Part shown: positions 1-9,400 of the stretch, piece by piece
Layout: each line of letters begins with the position of its first letter
Position numbering within the stretch: the first letter of the stretch is position 1
From: Clostridium sp. CAG:465
Lineage (GTDB): Bacteria; Bacillota; Clostridia; TANB77; CAG-465
Reading direction: 5' to 3'
Assembly: GCA_000433755.1 (NCBI GenBank)
Contig: FR891294.1
Coordinates: forward strand, 1 to 24,016
DNA length: 24,016 nucleotides
The notes under the pieces: model-generated
Seen by the model: only the letters and a program-made list of their open reading frames with translations
What the model was told of the DNA's origin: nothing
Databases searched by the model: none
Made by a program: the position numbers and the translations under genes

Positions 1-239
1 TAAGTGTTTCGAGTTTTATGGGATATTTAAAAGGAAAAAGTAGCTTAAAAATATTTGAAAGACATGCAAACTTAAAATATAAATATGGAAATCGTGTTTT
101 CTGGGCAAAAGGATATTTTGTAAGTACAGTAGGAAAGAACAAAAAAATGATAGCAGAATATATAAGAAACCAATTAAAAGAAGATATGATATCAGATCAG
201 ATGACGATAAAAGAATATATAGACCCTTTTAAAGGGTAG
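1..239 (+). CDS. tnpA: IS200/IS605 family transposase TnpA, C-terminal part (5' partial)
   Basis: The reading frame enters from the left edge (first full codon at position 3) and ends at TAG 237-239, so only about 79 C-terminal residues are visible. Motifs such as GYLKGKSSL, RHANLKYKYGNR and FWAKGYFVSTVGKNKK are typical of the Y1 (HUH) transposase of short IS200-like elements. The Tyr in AEYIRNQ fits the catalytic tyrosine that attacks single-stranded DNA at the element ends. The usual ending DPFKG is present, so this C terminus looks complete. The catalytic HUH motif lies outside the window, so activity cannot be judged. The last 86 bp are duplicated in tandem just downstream. Family call is confident; element name is not. 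Confidence 0.9.
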   Translation, partial: SVSSFMGYLKGKSSLKIFERHANLKYKYGNRVFWAKGYFVSTVGKNKKMIAEYIRNQLKEDMISDQMTIKEYIDPFKG

Positions 240-328
240 ACAGAATATATATAAGAAACCAATTAAAAGAAGACATGATATCAGATCAGATGACGATAAA
301 AGAATATATAGACCCTTTTAAAGGGTAG
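154..328 (+). repeat. Tandem duplication of the tnpA 3' end
   Basis: Copy 1 is 154-239 and copy 2 is 241-328. They differ by one 2-bp insertion (AT repeated in copy 2) and one T/C change, so the event is fairly recent. Copy 2 runs directly into the element right end (TAGCGAGTAATAATACG), while copy 1 ends at a TAG followed by ACAGAATA. Copy 2 is therefore the original 3' end by position, and the intact reading frame now stops in copy 1. The repeated segment includes the catalytic-Tyr helix. Confidence 0.9.
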
Positions 329-440
329 CGAGTAATAATACGCGGTTGTCGGATTTTAAGTACCTCTTGAGAAGTGGCTCGCGTTAGTCCCTTATAGGGC
401 TCAAAGAAAAACCACGTGTTTTACACGTGGATTTTTATTT
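326..440 (+). mobile_element. Right end of the IS200/IS605-like element with hairpins
   Basis: This non-coding tail follows the tnpA stop codon. It holds three small hairpins: CC-CTT/AAG-GG at 363-377, CCCT/AGGG at 389-399, and an 8-bp stem CCACGTGT/ACACGTGG at 412-430 flanked by A-rich and T-rich runs. Subterminal imperfect hairpins are what the Y1 transposase recognises in this family. The last one also looks like a rho-independent terminator. The exact cleavage site cannot be placed without an empty-site comparison. The left end is outside the window. Confidence 0.7.
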
Positions 441-443
441 ATG

Positions 444-472
444 TTGAAAAAAAATAGAAAATCTGTTATTAT
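444..472 (+). promoter_or_regulatory. Putative sigma-A promoter of the sensor locus
   Basis: TTGAAA (444-449) and TATTAT (467-472) are separated by 17 bp and lie 59 bp before the 532 start codon. Position and spacing fit a vegetative promoter driving the two sensor genes. It sits just after the IS right end, so this promoter may have been placed or altered by the insertion. Confidence 0.55.
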
Positions 473-531
473 ATTATATATCGTAGACAAAAAGAATTTA
501 TAGTAAAATCAACAATAAAAAAGGAGTGAAT

Positions 532-2040
532 ATGACACAGACTCAGCAAACTGTATTAGCATTAGCAATATATACAATATGGCTAATACTATTATATATA
601 AGAATATTTGATAAAACACTAAAAAAATATGTATTATCAATAGGCGTATTATTAGTATTCTGGATGGTAATAAGAATGGTTAAACGATATACAACAGGGT
701 ACGTAACAGAAATATTGTGGTATTTGTATTACATACCACTATTGATGATTCCAACATTTTATTATAATTGTAGCAGTTATTTAATAAATAGTAAAAATAA
801 AAAAAGAAGAATTATAGCAATAATTATATCAATAATATTATTCTTATTAGTAATTACAAACAGCTTACACAATATTGTATTTAAAATAAAAAGTAATATA
901 AATGATTATAATCATAATATAGGTTATTTTATAATAGTTGCTTGGATTTTATGTTTAATAGTAGTGGCAATAATAAATCTAATAAAATCAAGCAAAAATA
1001 AAGGGTACAAAAACATAATTTTAATATCAATAACTATTTTAATTGGCATAATATATACAATTTTATATATAAAAAATATTCCGGTAATAAGAAAAACAAA
1101 TATGTCAGTAATAATAGGAACATTATTTTGTGTGGGATTAGAAATGATGCTTGACTTCAAATTAATACCAAATAATTTTAGATATAAGAAAATATTTAAA
1201 AATTCAAATTTGCCATTAGAAATCGTATCACAAGATGGAAAAACGAGAATTGTAACAAATCATTCCATAAATTTAAAAGAAAATATAATAAATGATATAA
1301 AAAATAACAAAGTAAAAAGTATATATAAAGATAATAACATTATAAAAAATGTTAATGTTATAAATGGAGGCTATTCAATAGAAGAAAAAGATTATAGTAA
1401 GATAAATGAATATGAAGAAAAATTGAAATCAAAACAACAAGAACTTATAGAACAAGAAACAATATTACAAAAACAAAGAAAGATTGCAACAGAAATATAC
1501 GAAACTAAATTAAAAGGCGAAATCATAGAGTTACTAGATGAAAAGATAGAACAGAAAAGGAACTTGATAAATGAATTAATAAAAGAAATGAAAATAACAG
1601 ATATAGATAAAATGAAAAACATAAAACTATTACTAAACTATTGTAAAAGAATGAGTAATTTAGTAATATCAAGTTATAATAAAGAAAAATATGATAATAA
1701 AAGACTAGAAGTAATTATAAATGAAATGTTAATAGAGGCACAATCACTAGGAATAAATGGAGTTTTAAAAACAAATAATTTTGAGATAAGTAGTGGAGAA
1801 ACAGCTAATATTTATGAGATTATATTTGAAACTATAATGAAATTTAGAACAACTAATTTTATTTTATATATACAGGTAAACAATTCATATACAGAAATAA
1901 AATATTTATTTGATGGTAAACATAAGAATTTTAAAAAAGAAATCGAAAAATTACAATTAGAAAGAATATTAGAAATTGAGCAAATAGTAGATGAAGATGG
2001 AACAACTATAAAATTGAAAATTTTAAGAGGAGAAAATTAG
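532..2040 (+). CDS. 7TM sensor protein with degenerate histidine-kinase-like C terminus
   Basis: A 502-residue membrane signalling protein. ATG 532 is chosen over GTG 526 because AAGGAG (521-526) gives 5-nt spacing. About seven hydrophobic segments lie within residues 1-210, with a WYLYYIPLLMIP stretch typical of the HisKA_7TM sensor region. A PAS-like stretch follows (NLPLEIVSQDGKTRIV), then a long charged coiled coil (about 295-370), then a C-terminal region whose fold order resembles an HATPase domain but lacks a recognisable N box, G box or phospho-His motif. It is followed 4 bp later by a proper kinase gene, so it is probably the sensing subunit or a pseudokinase partner. The ligand is unknown. 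The 7TM call is good; the pseudokinase reading is inference. Confidence 0.7.
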   Translation: MTQTQQTVLALAIYTIWLILLYIRIFDKTLKKYVLSIGVLLVFWMVIRMVKRYTTGYVTEILWYLYYIPLLMIPTFYYNCSSYLINSKNKKRRIIAIIISIILFLLVITNSLHNIVFKIKSNINDYNHNIGYFIIVAWILCLIVVAIINLIKSSKNKGYKNIILISITILIGIIYTILYIKNIPVIRKTNMSVIIGTLFCVGLEMMLDFKLIPNNFRYKKIFKNSNLPLEIVSQDGKTRIVTNHSINLKENIINDIKNNKVKSIYKDNNIIKNVNVINGGYSIEEKDYSKINEYEEKLKSKQQELIEQETILQKQRKIATEIYETKLKGEIIELLDEKIEQKRNLINELIKEMKITDIDKMKNIKLLLNYCKRMSNLVISSYNKEKYDNKRLEVIINEMLIEAQSLGINGVLKTNNFEISSGETANIYEIIFETIMKFRTTNFILYIQVNNSYTEIKYLFDGKHKNFKKEIEKLQLERILEIEQIVDEDGTTIKLKILRGEN

Positions 2041-2044
2041 TGTC

Positions 2045-3187
2045 ATGACAGCAATTATAATAGGAATATTGTGTATTTTATTAGTATGCCAGATCCTAAA
2101 AACTATACTTAAAACAAGTATAATAAATAAAAATAAAATAGATTATGTACTAGAATATATTGTTTCTATAATATTATTTGTAACAATGTTTATGCAAGAA
2201 TATATATTAAGAAATAAATTATTAGTAATTGTAGTTTTAGGTATAATATATGAAATAATTTCACTTATATATATGTATTTTAGATATTATAAAAAAGAAA
2301 CTATTACTGATTTTTCTATAAAAAAAATTACAGACGAATGTGAAGTTGGAATTTTAGTATTAAAAGGTAAGAAAGTAAAATTAATAAACAATAAAATGTA
2401 TGAAATATTAAATAAATTAAACATAAAGAAAGACTATGTTACAAATATAATAAAACAAAGTATAGATCAGCTAGATAAAAATTATTGTGTGAAAGTCGAA
2501 GATAAATATTATGTATTTGTAGTAAATGATAATGAAATAATTACATTTGATATAACAAAGGAATATGAATTACATCAGAAATTAAATGATCAAAATAGAA
2601 AAATAAAAGAAAACAACAAACAAATATTATTAAGTATCGACAATATAGAAGAATTAGAAAGAGAAAAGAATTTACTAAAACTAAAAAATAAATATCATGA
2701 TATATTAGGACAAAATCTTTCAATTTTACAACAATATTTAAATAGAGAAAATATAAGTCAAGAAAACTTCGAAGAAATAAAATTTATGATACAAAAAATG
2801 TTCATAGATATTGAAGATACTGAGGATACAAATACAAATCTAGAAAATTTAATAAAAATACATAAAAAAAACGGAACAGACATTGTTATAAATGGTAAAC
2901 TTCCTCAAAATAAAGAAGTAGCAAAAGTATTTTTTGAAATTATTAGAGAGGCAACTACAAATGCAATAAGACACGCAGGGAGTTCAAAGGTATTTGTAAA
3001 TATAAAAGAAATATTAGAAGAAACATATATGATAATAACAAATAATGGTAAAAGATCAAATGAATTTATAACAGAAAATCAGGGAATAAAAGACATGAGA
3101 AGAAAAATCGAAAAATTAGGAGGAATGTTCTATATTTCAACACTTCCAGAGTTTTCGGTAAATATATCAATAAAAAATAACTGCTAA
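2045..3187 (+). CDS. Sensor histidine kinase, NarX/ComP (HisKA_3-like) type
   Basis: A 380-residue kinase with two or three N-terminal membrane segments (about 1-25, 36-50, 58-80), a short PAS-like region (about 95-170), a coiled coil, and a dimerisation/phosphoacceptor helix with H218 in KYHDILGQNLS, the form found in kinases that pair with LuxR-type regulators. The ATPase domain shows an N box, EIIREATTNAIRHAG (N306), and a G box, NQGIKDMRRKIEKLGG. It starts 4 bp after the 7TM protein, so the two are co-transcribed and probably act together. The partner is most likely the convergent LuxR-type regulator at 3210-3845. The last codons form one arm of a terminator. The signal is unknown. Confidence 0.88.
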   Translation: MTAIIIGILCILLVCQILKTILKTSIINKNKIDYVLEYIVSIILFVTMFMQEYILRNKLLVIVVLGIIYEIISLIYMYFRYYKKETITDFSIKKITDECEVGILVLKGKKVKLINNKMYEILNKLNIKKDYVTNIIKQSIDQLDKNYCVKVEDKYYVFVVNDNEIITFDITKEYELHQKLNDQNRKIKENNKQILLSIDNIEELEREKNLLKLKNKYHDILGQNLSILQQYLNRENISQENFEEIKFMIQKMFIDIEDTEDTNTNLENLIKIHKKNGTDIVINGKLPQNKEVAKVFFEIIREATTNAIRHAGSSKVFVNIKEILEETYMIITNNGKRSNEFITENQGIKDMRRKIEKLGGMFYISTLPEFSVNISIKNNC

Positions 3188-3206
3188 CATTGAAATAGCA
3201 GTTATT
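3176..3206. terminator. Bidirectional rho-independent terminator
   Basis: A perfect 11-bp stem (AATAACTGCTA at 3176-3186, TAGCAGTTATT at 3196-3206) with a 9-nt loop lies between the convergent kinase and regulator genes. It is followed by CTTTTATTCTTTT on the plus strand and by a run of T on the minus strand. It overlaps the kinase stop codon. Confidence 0.85.
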
Positions 3207-3209
3207 CTT

Positions 3210-3845
3210 TTATTCTTTTGGAGCCTCTAAGTTTGGAACTATCAAACCATTACCCACACAATATATAGCAAGTTTTGCTAAATTATCATAACCAGTTTTT
3301 CCATAAATAGATGAAATATGTGATTTTAGTGTTCTTACAGATATTCCAAGTCTTTTTACAACTTCATTTCTGTCTAGTGTTTTACAATATTCAGTCAAAA
3401 CGCTTAATTCAGTATCTGTTAGATCCTTTAAAACATCAGAAATGTTTGATTTTGGACTATTAGAATTTGGATATAAAGAATAGCCATCAATAGTATTTTG
3501 AATAGTAGTTATAAGAGAATTACTACTAATATTCTTGTAAATAAAACTATCAACGTTATTAGCTTTCGCTTTATCTATAAAAGTTAAATCTGGTACACCC
3601 GTCATAAGTATAATTTTTACACTTGGAAAGTTCTCTTTTATTATTTTTGAATATGCTAATCCGCTTGAATTGTTTTCGGTGCAGATATCCATTAAAATTA
3701 AGTCAGGTTTAAATTTTTCACATAAAGATACAGAGTTTTTTGCATCCCCACTAGTAGCAACAACATTAAAACCTCTTGTACTTAGTGTTTCAGCAATCAT
3801 TTCTCTTAACATTTTATGATCGTCTATTACAATAATATTATACAA
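3210..3845 (-). CDS. Response regulator, NarL/LuxR family
   Basis: A DNA-binding response regulator of 211 residues. The receiver domain (about 1-115) shows acidic pair D8/D9, phosphoacceptor D53 in LILMDIC, T82 and K104. The LuxR-type helix-turn-helix is at about 147-205 (LTDTELSVL...RTLKSHISSIYGK). GGAGG at 3854-3858 (reverse strand) lies 8 nt before TTG 3845, which is the better start. The longer frame from TTG 3860 begins inside the ribosome site. It converges on the kinase at 2045-3187 and is its likely partner by family match and position. Having its own promoter means it can be expressed separately from the kinase. Target genes are not shown; the dyads upstream make autoregulation plausible. 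Confidence 0.9.
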   Translation of the reverse strand: MYNIIVIDDHKMLREMIAETLSTRGFNVVATSGDAKNSVSLCEKFKPDLILMDICTENNSSGLAYSKIIKENFPSVKIILMTGVPDLTFIDKAKANNVDSFIYKNISSNSLITTIQNTIDGYSLYPNSNSPKSNISDVLKDLTDTELSVLTEYCKTLDRNEVVKRLGISVRTLKSHISSIYGKTGYDNLAKLAIYCVGNGLIVPNLEAPKE

Positions 3846-3879
3846 TATAGACACCTCCAAAATTATTTATATTAAATAT

Positions 3880-3890
3880 ATTGTACCATA
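3880..3890 (-). promoter_or_regulatory. Putative extended -10 promoter of the response regulator
   Basis: On the reverse strand TACAAT (3880-3885) is preceded by TGG, an extended -10 element. A good -35 at 17-bp spacing is missing; TTGTTT at 3906-3911 gives a 20-bp spacer. Placement before the GGAGG of the regulator supports the call, but strength is uncertain. Confidence 0.4.
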
Positions 3891-3927
3891 ATAATCTGTA
3901 AAAATAAACAACTTTTGTTGCTTTTGC

Positions 3928-3967
3928 ACTTTTGGTGCAAAATTTAATAAAAAATTGCACCAAAAGT
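3928..3967. promoter_or_regulatory. Perfect 13-bp inverted repeat, candidate operator
   Basis: ACTTTTGGTGCAA (3928-3940) and its exact complement TTGCACCAAAAGT (3955-3967) are separated by 14 bp. The neighbouring TTGTTGCTTTTGCAC repeats parts of the arm. The right arm supplies a possible -35 (TTGCAC 3955-3960) for rightward transcription, with TTTAAT 17 bp further on. Without a T-run after either arm it is more operator-like than terminator-like. The binding protein is unknown; the adjacent LuxR-type regulator is a candidate. Confidence 0.55.
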
Positions 3968-3981
3968 ACAATAGTATTTTA

Positions 3982-4006
3982 ATGAATTTTATGTTATAAA
4001 ATTCAT
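3982..4006. repeat. Perfect 11-bp inverted repeat
   Basis: ATGAATTTTAT (3982-3992) and ATAAAATTCAT (3996-4006) are separated by 3 bp. It lies just downstream of the 13-bp dyad, in the 384-bp gap between the regulator and the next gene. It could be a second operator or an RNA hairpin at the 5' end of the rightward transcript. From here to 4229 I see only AT-rich sequence and no supported gene. Confidence 0.55.
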
Positions 4007-4229
4007 ATAAGTATATTAATAAGTAAATGATGAAAAGCATATATTTAATGACTATAAAAAACTTAGTAAAAATATTTAAATAATATAATAGTTTTTTTAA
4101 ATATTATAAATAAAAGGTGGTGAAAATAGGAAATATAAAAAATTAATTAACAGTGATAAGCAGGTAATGAAAACTAGGATATAAAACACTATCAAGAACT
4201 TGTAAAGTTTAATTTAAGGAGAAAGTAAG

Positions 4230-5252
4230 ATGAATAAAAAAATAATTTTTTCAGTATTAATAATTGTAGTAGCTTTAGCTATAATACTTGTATTTTGTTT
4301 TAAAAACAAAGAAGATAAAAATATGGAGATAGCAAAATTAGTAGATGAATATGCACCATTTGAATTTACAGTTAAATACCCAAAAGATGCAGGATATAAA
4401 TTTGAAGCAGATTTAGAAAATACACCTTATGTAGCAGGTAAACTTATAAATGAAGAAAGAAACATCAAAATTTCATTTAATTTTTCAAAAACAAATGAAA
4501 GTTCTAATAAAAGAGAAAAAGAGAATAAATCTAGCGAAGAAAATTATGCACAAACAAATTATACAGAATTAGGTGGATATGAGTATTATGATAAATTTAA
4601 TTATTACGGAGTAAGTTTATTAAATAAAAATGAAGAAGGTAATTGTCTACAAGTAATAGTAAAAATAAGTAAAAACAAAAATAATGGGGCAGATTTAGAT
4701 GTAACAGAATTTGCAAAATCAGAAGAATTAAAAAACATTTTAAGCTCTATGACAATAAATGATAAGATAGAGGGAAAAAAAGTTGATGGAATAATATCGT
4801 CGAACCATAAATTAATAGTAAAAAATATAGAAAATCCAGACGAAAGCAAATATTATGTTAATCAATATCCAGATTCAAATGGCGTAACAAGCATATACGG
4901 TTTAAATGAAGTAAATAAGTATAAAGGGGAAGGCGTCTCATTTAGATTAACATATTATGGAAATGAAGGAAATTACCAAAATTTAGATACTTGTCTTGCA
5001 TACCAAGAGAAAACTTTTAAAAAGAAATTTGAAGATTATAATTTATTTGGTCAAAAAGTTAAAGTAGATGTATCTAGACATGCAATAGGAGGAAATTCAT
5101 CACCAGAAAAATATAAAACTTGGATGGCAGGTTACTTTGAGAAGGATGGCAAAGTATATGATTTTCTATACATTCAATATGTAGGAATAGAAGACAGTCT
5201 TGGAGAAAAGTTGGTTAATAACGTATTAAATAACTTTACAACAAATGATTAA
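4230..5252 (+). CDS. Hypothetical membrane-anchored extracytoplasmic protein
   Basis: 340 residues. AAGGAG lies 8 nt before ATG 4230. Residues 5-24 form one hydrophobic segment that is either a signal anchor or an uncleaved signal. C23 is not in a good lipobox (LVFC lacks the small residue before Cys), so a lipoprotein is possible but weakly supported. The rest is soluble, charged and rich in Asn/Lys/Tyr, with two similar-sized halves (FEFTVKYPKDAGYKF and later SFRLTYYGNEG). No catalytic motif was recognised. It is followed 74 bp later by the DUF4428 gene and could share its transcript. Function unknown; exposure outside the membrane is inferred from topology. Confidence 0.7.
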   Translation: MNKKIIFSVLIIVVALAIILVFCFKNKEDKNMEIAKLVDEYAPFEFTVKYPKDAGYKFEADLENTPYVAGKLINEERNIKISFNFSKTNESSNKREKENKSSEENYAQTNYTELGGYEYYDKFNYYGVSLLNKNEEGNCLQVIVKISKNKNNGADLDVTEFAKSEELKNILSSMTINDKIEGKKVDGIISSNHKLIVKNIENPDESKYYVNQYPDSNGVTSIYGLNEVNKYKGEGVSFRLTYYGNEGNYQNLDTCLAYQEKTFKKKFEDYNLFGQKVKVDVSRHAIGGNSSPEKYKTWMAGYFEKDGKVYDFLYIQYVGIEDSLGEKLVNNVLNNFTTND

Positions 5253-5326
5253 TAAAAAAATAGAAAGAAAAAATAAAATCTAAAACTAAAATAGAGTAAA
5301 AAAATATAAATTAAAGGAGGAATTTT

Positions 5327-6187
5327 ATGGGATTATTTTCAAAGGAAGAATGTTGTTTTTGTAACAAAAAAGTTGGAATGTTAGCAAGAAAAAAATTAAG
5401 AGATAAGAAATATATATGCAAAGATTGTGAAAAAAATTGTAGTGCATTTATAGATATTTCAAAATTTGATTCAGAATATGTAAAACAACACTTTGAATAT
5501 ATGAAAAAACAAGATGTTTTATACAGACAGGCTTTTGAACCATTAAATAAAGAAGAAAAGCTTAGAACATTTTATCAATTTAATGGCATTGTTTTTGCAG
5601 ATAGTATTGCAATGTTTGAAGTAATTACACCCAAAACAGAAAAGAAAAATTTTAAAGAATTATTCAGATATGATCAAATAAAAGATTATGAAATTTATTC
5701 TGTCTTAAACAATCAGGAGGGTGGAAAAAAATATTCAGAAGTTGGTGTTATAATAAACTTATATTGTAAGATTGGAACTGATAGTGTTGGAATAACAGAA
5801 CAAGAAAAAACAATGGGTCATCCTTATGTAGAAAAAATTAAAATTTGTTATGGAAAAAATGTTAGCAGTGATTTATGTGTAAAAGATGCAATAAATCATT
5901 TAGATGAAATATTTTTAAGAGAACCAAGATTTAAATCTTTTGCAAGAGGAATAAAAGAATCATTTACAGGAACAGAAACAGAAAGAAGAAATATGAAACA
6001 AAGTGCAGATGCAATAAATGCACTTGCAGGACTTGCAAAAGCTAAATTTAGTGGAGATGCAAACAGCATGGAAACAGCAAAAGAAAATATAAAAGATACG
6101 ATTGTTAGTACAGTAAATCTAGCAAGTGGAAATAGGCTTAAATATAAAGAGGTAGCAGATTCTGTTGAAAAAAGAATCTGGGGCTAG
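5327..6187 (+). CDS. DUF4428 zinc-ribbon domain protein
   Basis: 286 residues, with AAAGGAGG 7 nt before ATG 5327. The N terminus (about 9-38) carries CCFCNKKVG and later CKDCEKNC, the paired CxxC knuckles of the DUF4428 zinc ribbon. The middle is a soluble domain with a phosphotransfer- or PH-like feel but no motif I can name. The C terminus (about 215-286) is a helical tail rich in Ala. Family members are common in Firmicutes and phages and have no established role. It has no membrane segment, unlike its neighbours on both sides. The gene ends 226 bp before the adhesin start, in an AT-rich gap where no convincing terminator was found. Confidence 0.75.
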   Translation: MGLFSKEECCFCNKKVGMLARKKLRDKKYICKDCEKNCSAFIDISKFDSEYVKQHFEYMKKQDVLYRQAFEPLNKEEKLRTFYQFNGIVFADSIAMFEVITPKTEKKNFKELFRYDQIKDYEIYSVLNNQEGGKKYSEVGVIINLYCKIGTDSVGITEQEKTMGHPYVEKIKICYGKNVSSDLCVKDAINHLDEIFLREPRFKSFARGIKESFTGTETERRNMKQSADAINALAGLAKAKFSGDANSMETAKENIKDTIVSTVNLASGNRLKYKEVADSVEKRIWG

Positions 6188-6413
6188 TTGTAAAAAATAT
6201 AATAGTTGTAACTTTTTCTTGCTTTTTAACATCAAAAAATATAAAAAATGTTGTAAATCCTTGAAATATTAGACAAGGTAGTAGTTTTAATGGCTTTAAC
6301 CAAGTATTAAAATTATTCAATATAAAATAGACAGAAAAATTTATAAAAAAATGAAATTGATTTTAAACAAAAGTGAAACATTTCTAATTATTGTGAGAAA
6401 GGAGAATGGCTTT

Positions 6414-9400
6414 ATGAAAAATAAAACAAAATATTTAGTAGTAACATTGTTTATGCTAGTTAGTTTTTTACTAATTGGAGCTACTAATGTAAGTGCTAAA
6501 ACAATAACAGTAGAGAATGAGGAAGAACTAATTAATGCATCAAAAGGAATTGATTCTGAGATAAATGAAATTAAATTAGCAAAAGATATTACTTTAACAA
6601 AGTTTCTAAATTTTTATGTTGTAAATGACATTACTCTTGAATTAAATGGGCAAACATTAGATATAGGTTCCTATGGCCTTTCATTTAATTATGGACAGTC
6701 TGATTATGATGCAACAAGTAACGATTATTATTATAACTTTAATAGTAAATTAACTATTAAGGATAGTAGTAGTAGTAAAACTGGTAAGATTCTTTCAAAA
6801 AATAATATTTTCTTTAATTATTATGATACTAATCATGATGCGGAAATAAAAAAATTTGGACTAACTATTGATGGTGGATATTATGAAATTATTAGTTCAA
6901 GACCTAATTTCTTTGAATTCTTTTCTAGAGATTACTATACAAATGGTAAAAATCTTACTGTTGATGTAAATATAAAAGATGCTGTATTTAAATTAAATGA
7001 TGGTATGTATCTTTTTGGCACTATATCAAATTCTGATTCAGATATTAAATTAAATTTTAATTTTGAGTCGTTGAAAGTGCTAGGACTTACAAGTAAATTG
7101 GGCAATTTAAAATTAGGTGAAATGAAATTAAATGATGTAATTGATCCTAATTCTAAGGCATACTTTCAAAAACTACCTTATACAACAGGAGCTCCAGTTT
7201 TAGCTGAAGCAGATAGAAATACTTTAGTTGACGATTTCTATGCATCTGGAGGAGAAAATCCTTACATTGTTATAAAAAAAGTTAATGGATTTGAAACAAA
7301 TAATATAACAATTAATGAAACATATAACGAAACACCTAGTCTTAATGACATATCAATTAAGAATATAAGTGATAATGATTTGCAAATTAAAAATGTAACA
7401 GTAGATAGTTCTAATTTTAAAGTTGAAGGCCCTAGTACTCAACCAACAGTTAGTGCTGGTGCCACAAATACTGATTTTAAAATTAAGGCAAAAGAAGGAC
7501 TTAATGCAGGAGACTATACAGCAATAATTACTGTAACTGATATAAATGGAAATAATTATACAGCAACAGTTGCATTAAAAGTTGAAAAGAAAAACCTTAA
7601 TGTAGGTATTAGTGGTTTAGATAGTACATGGGTTTATGGTACATCTAAAACTCCAACTGCAACAGGGGTTGATGGCTTAGGAGCAGGTGATTATAAAATC
7701 ACTTACTATAAGGAAAATAATGGATCTTATGATGAAGTTGTAACAGAATTACCTAAATTAGTAGGTAAATATAAAGCTACTTTAAGTATTACAAATCAAA
7801 ATTATACAGCAAGTGAAGCTAGTGTTAATTTTGAAATCACACCAATTACTACGGAAGTAAAAGTTAAAAGTTACGATGATACATTTACTTATGATGGAAC
7901 AGAACACTCAAAAAATGCTTATGATGTATTATGGGCAAATAATGCTAGTCCAGTAACTGATAATAAATTACCAAATGGTGATTTAGTAACAGCTGTTATT
8001 ACTGGTAAAGTAAGAGATGTTAAAGATACAGCTCTTGAAAACAATACAATTGGAAAAATTACAATAACAAATGCAGAAGGTGTTGATGTAACTAATTGTT
8101 ACTCTAATAAAGTAAAAGCTGCTGGTAAATTAACAGTAAACCCAATTACAACACCAATAGTTGTAACAGCTGGTTCAGATACTAAAGTATATGATGGTGC
8201 TGAATTAACAAAAAATACTTATACAAATACTGATGGTGTATTACTACCAGGTGATATGTTAGAAGCTACAATTACTGGTAGCCAAAAATTTGTAGGTTCT
8301 TCAAATAATACTGTAAGCAATGTTAAAGTAATGAGAAATGGTGAAGATATTACTTCTAACTATACAATGGGAACACATGTAAATGGTGTAATTGAAGTAA
8401 CAAGTGCAGAACAACCTTTAGCAATTGCAGATCAATATGTAAAAGTTAATGGTTCTATATCAAAAAGTTATTTAGAACAATCAGTAACTGGAAATGTAGG
8501 AAACATTGATTTTACTATTAAATCAGGAACAGCACTTACTTATGATACTATAAATGATGAATATGTAGCAGGAGCTACTGAAGGTGATGTTGTAATGACT
8601 GTTACAGCAGTAAAAGTAAATCTTGGTGGAGATGATACACCTGAATGGAAAGAAACAACAAAAGATTTTACAGTTCATGTTGTAAATAAAACTGATGTAA
8701 ATATTTCAGGGCTTTCTAATAATGAAACATTTACTTATGATGGAACACCTAAAAAGCCAACAGGAACAATTAGTGTTAATGCTGGAACAGTAAATGTAAG
8801 TGATTTAGAAGTAAAATATCAAGGAACAGGAACAACTTCATATAATAGTGCTATAGCACCAACAAATGCTGGAACTTATACAGTAACATATAAAGTGCCA
8901 GATAGTGATACAAATTATACAGGAACATATAGTGTAGCATTCACTATAAAAAAAGCACAGCTCGAAAAAGTAACTCTAGCTAAAGATACTTATGAATATA
9001 CAGGTAGTGATATAACACCTACATTAAATAATGTTAATTCTAATATAGAAGTAACTGGTGATACTAAAGCAAAAAATGTATCAAATAATACTATTACTGC
9101 AAAAATTAAAGATAAAACTAATTATGAGTGGAAAGATGGATTAAATGGTGATTTAACTATTAACTGGTCTATCACCCAAGCAACGCCAAATTATACAGTC
9201 CCAACAGGACTAACTTCTGTAAAAGGCAAAATATTAGCAGATGTAGTATTACCAACAGGATTTACTTGGAATTCACCTGCAACAATATTAACAGCAGGAA
9301 CTAATACATATACAGCAACATACACGCCAGAAGATACAGCAAATTATAAAACAATAATGGATATTGATATTGAAGTTAATGTTAAAAACGCATTCGATGT

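Noticed and set aside
924..1622. Reverse-strand ORFs of 78 and 76 codons inside the 7TM sensor gene
   Set aside because: They are antisense to a well-supported gene, have no ribosome site, and their hydrophobic content reflects AT-rich codons.
4100..4229. Possible riboswitch leader before the 4230 gene
   Set aside because: No conserved cores of known classes (c-di-GMP, SAM, purine, T-box) were found, and there is no terminator before the start codon.
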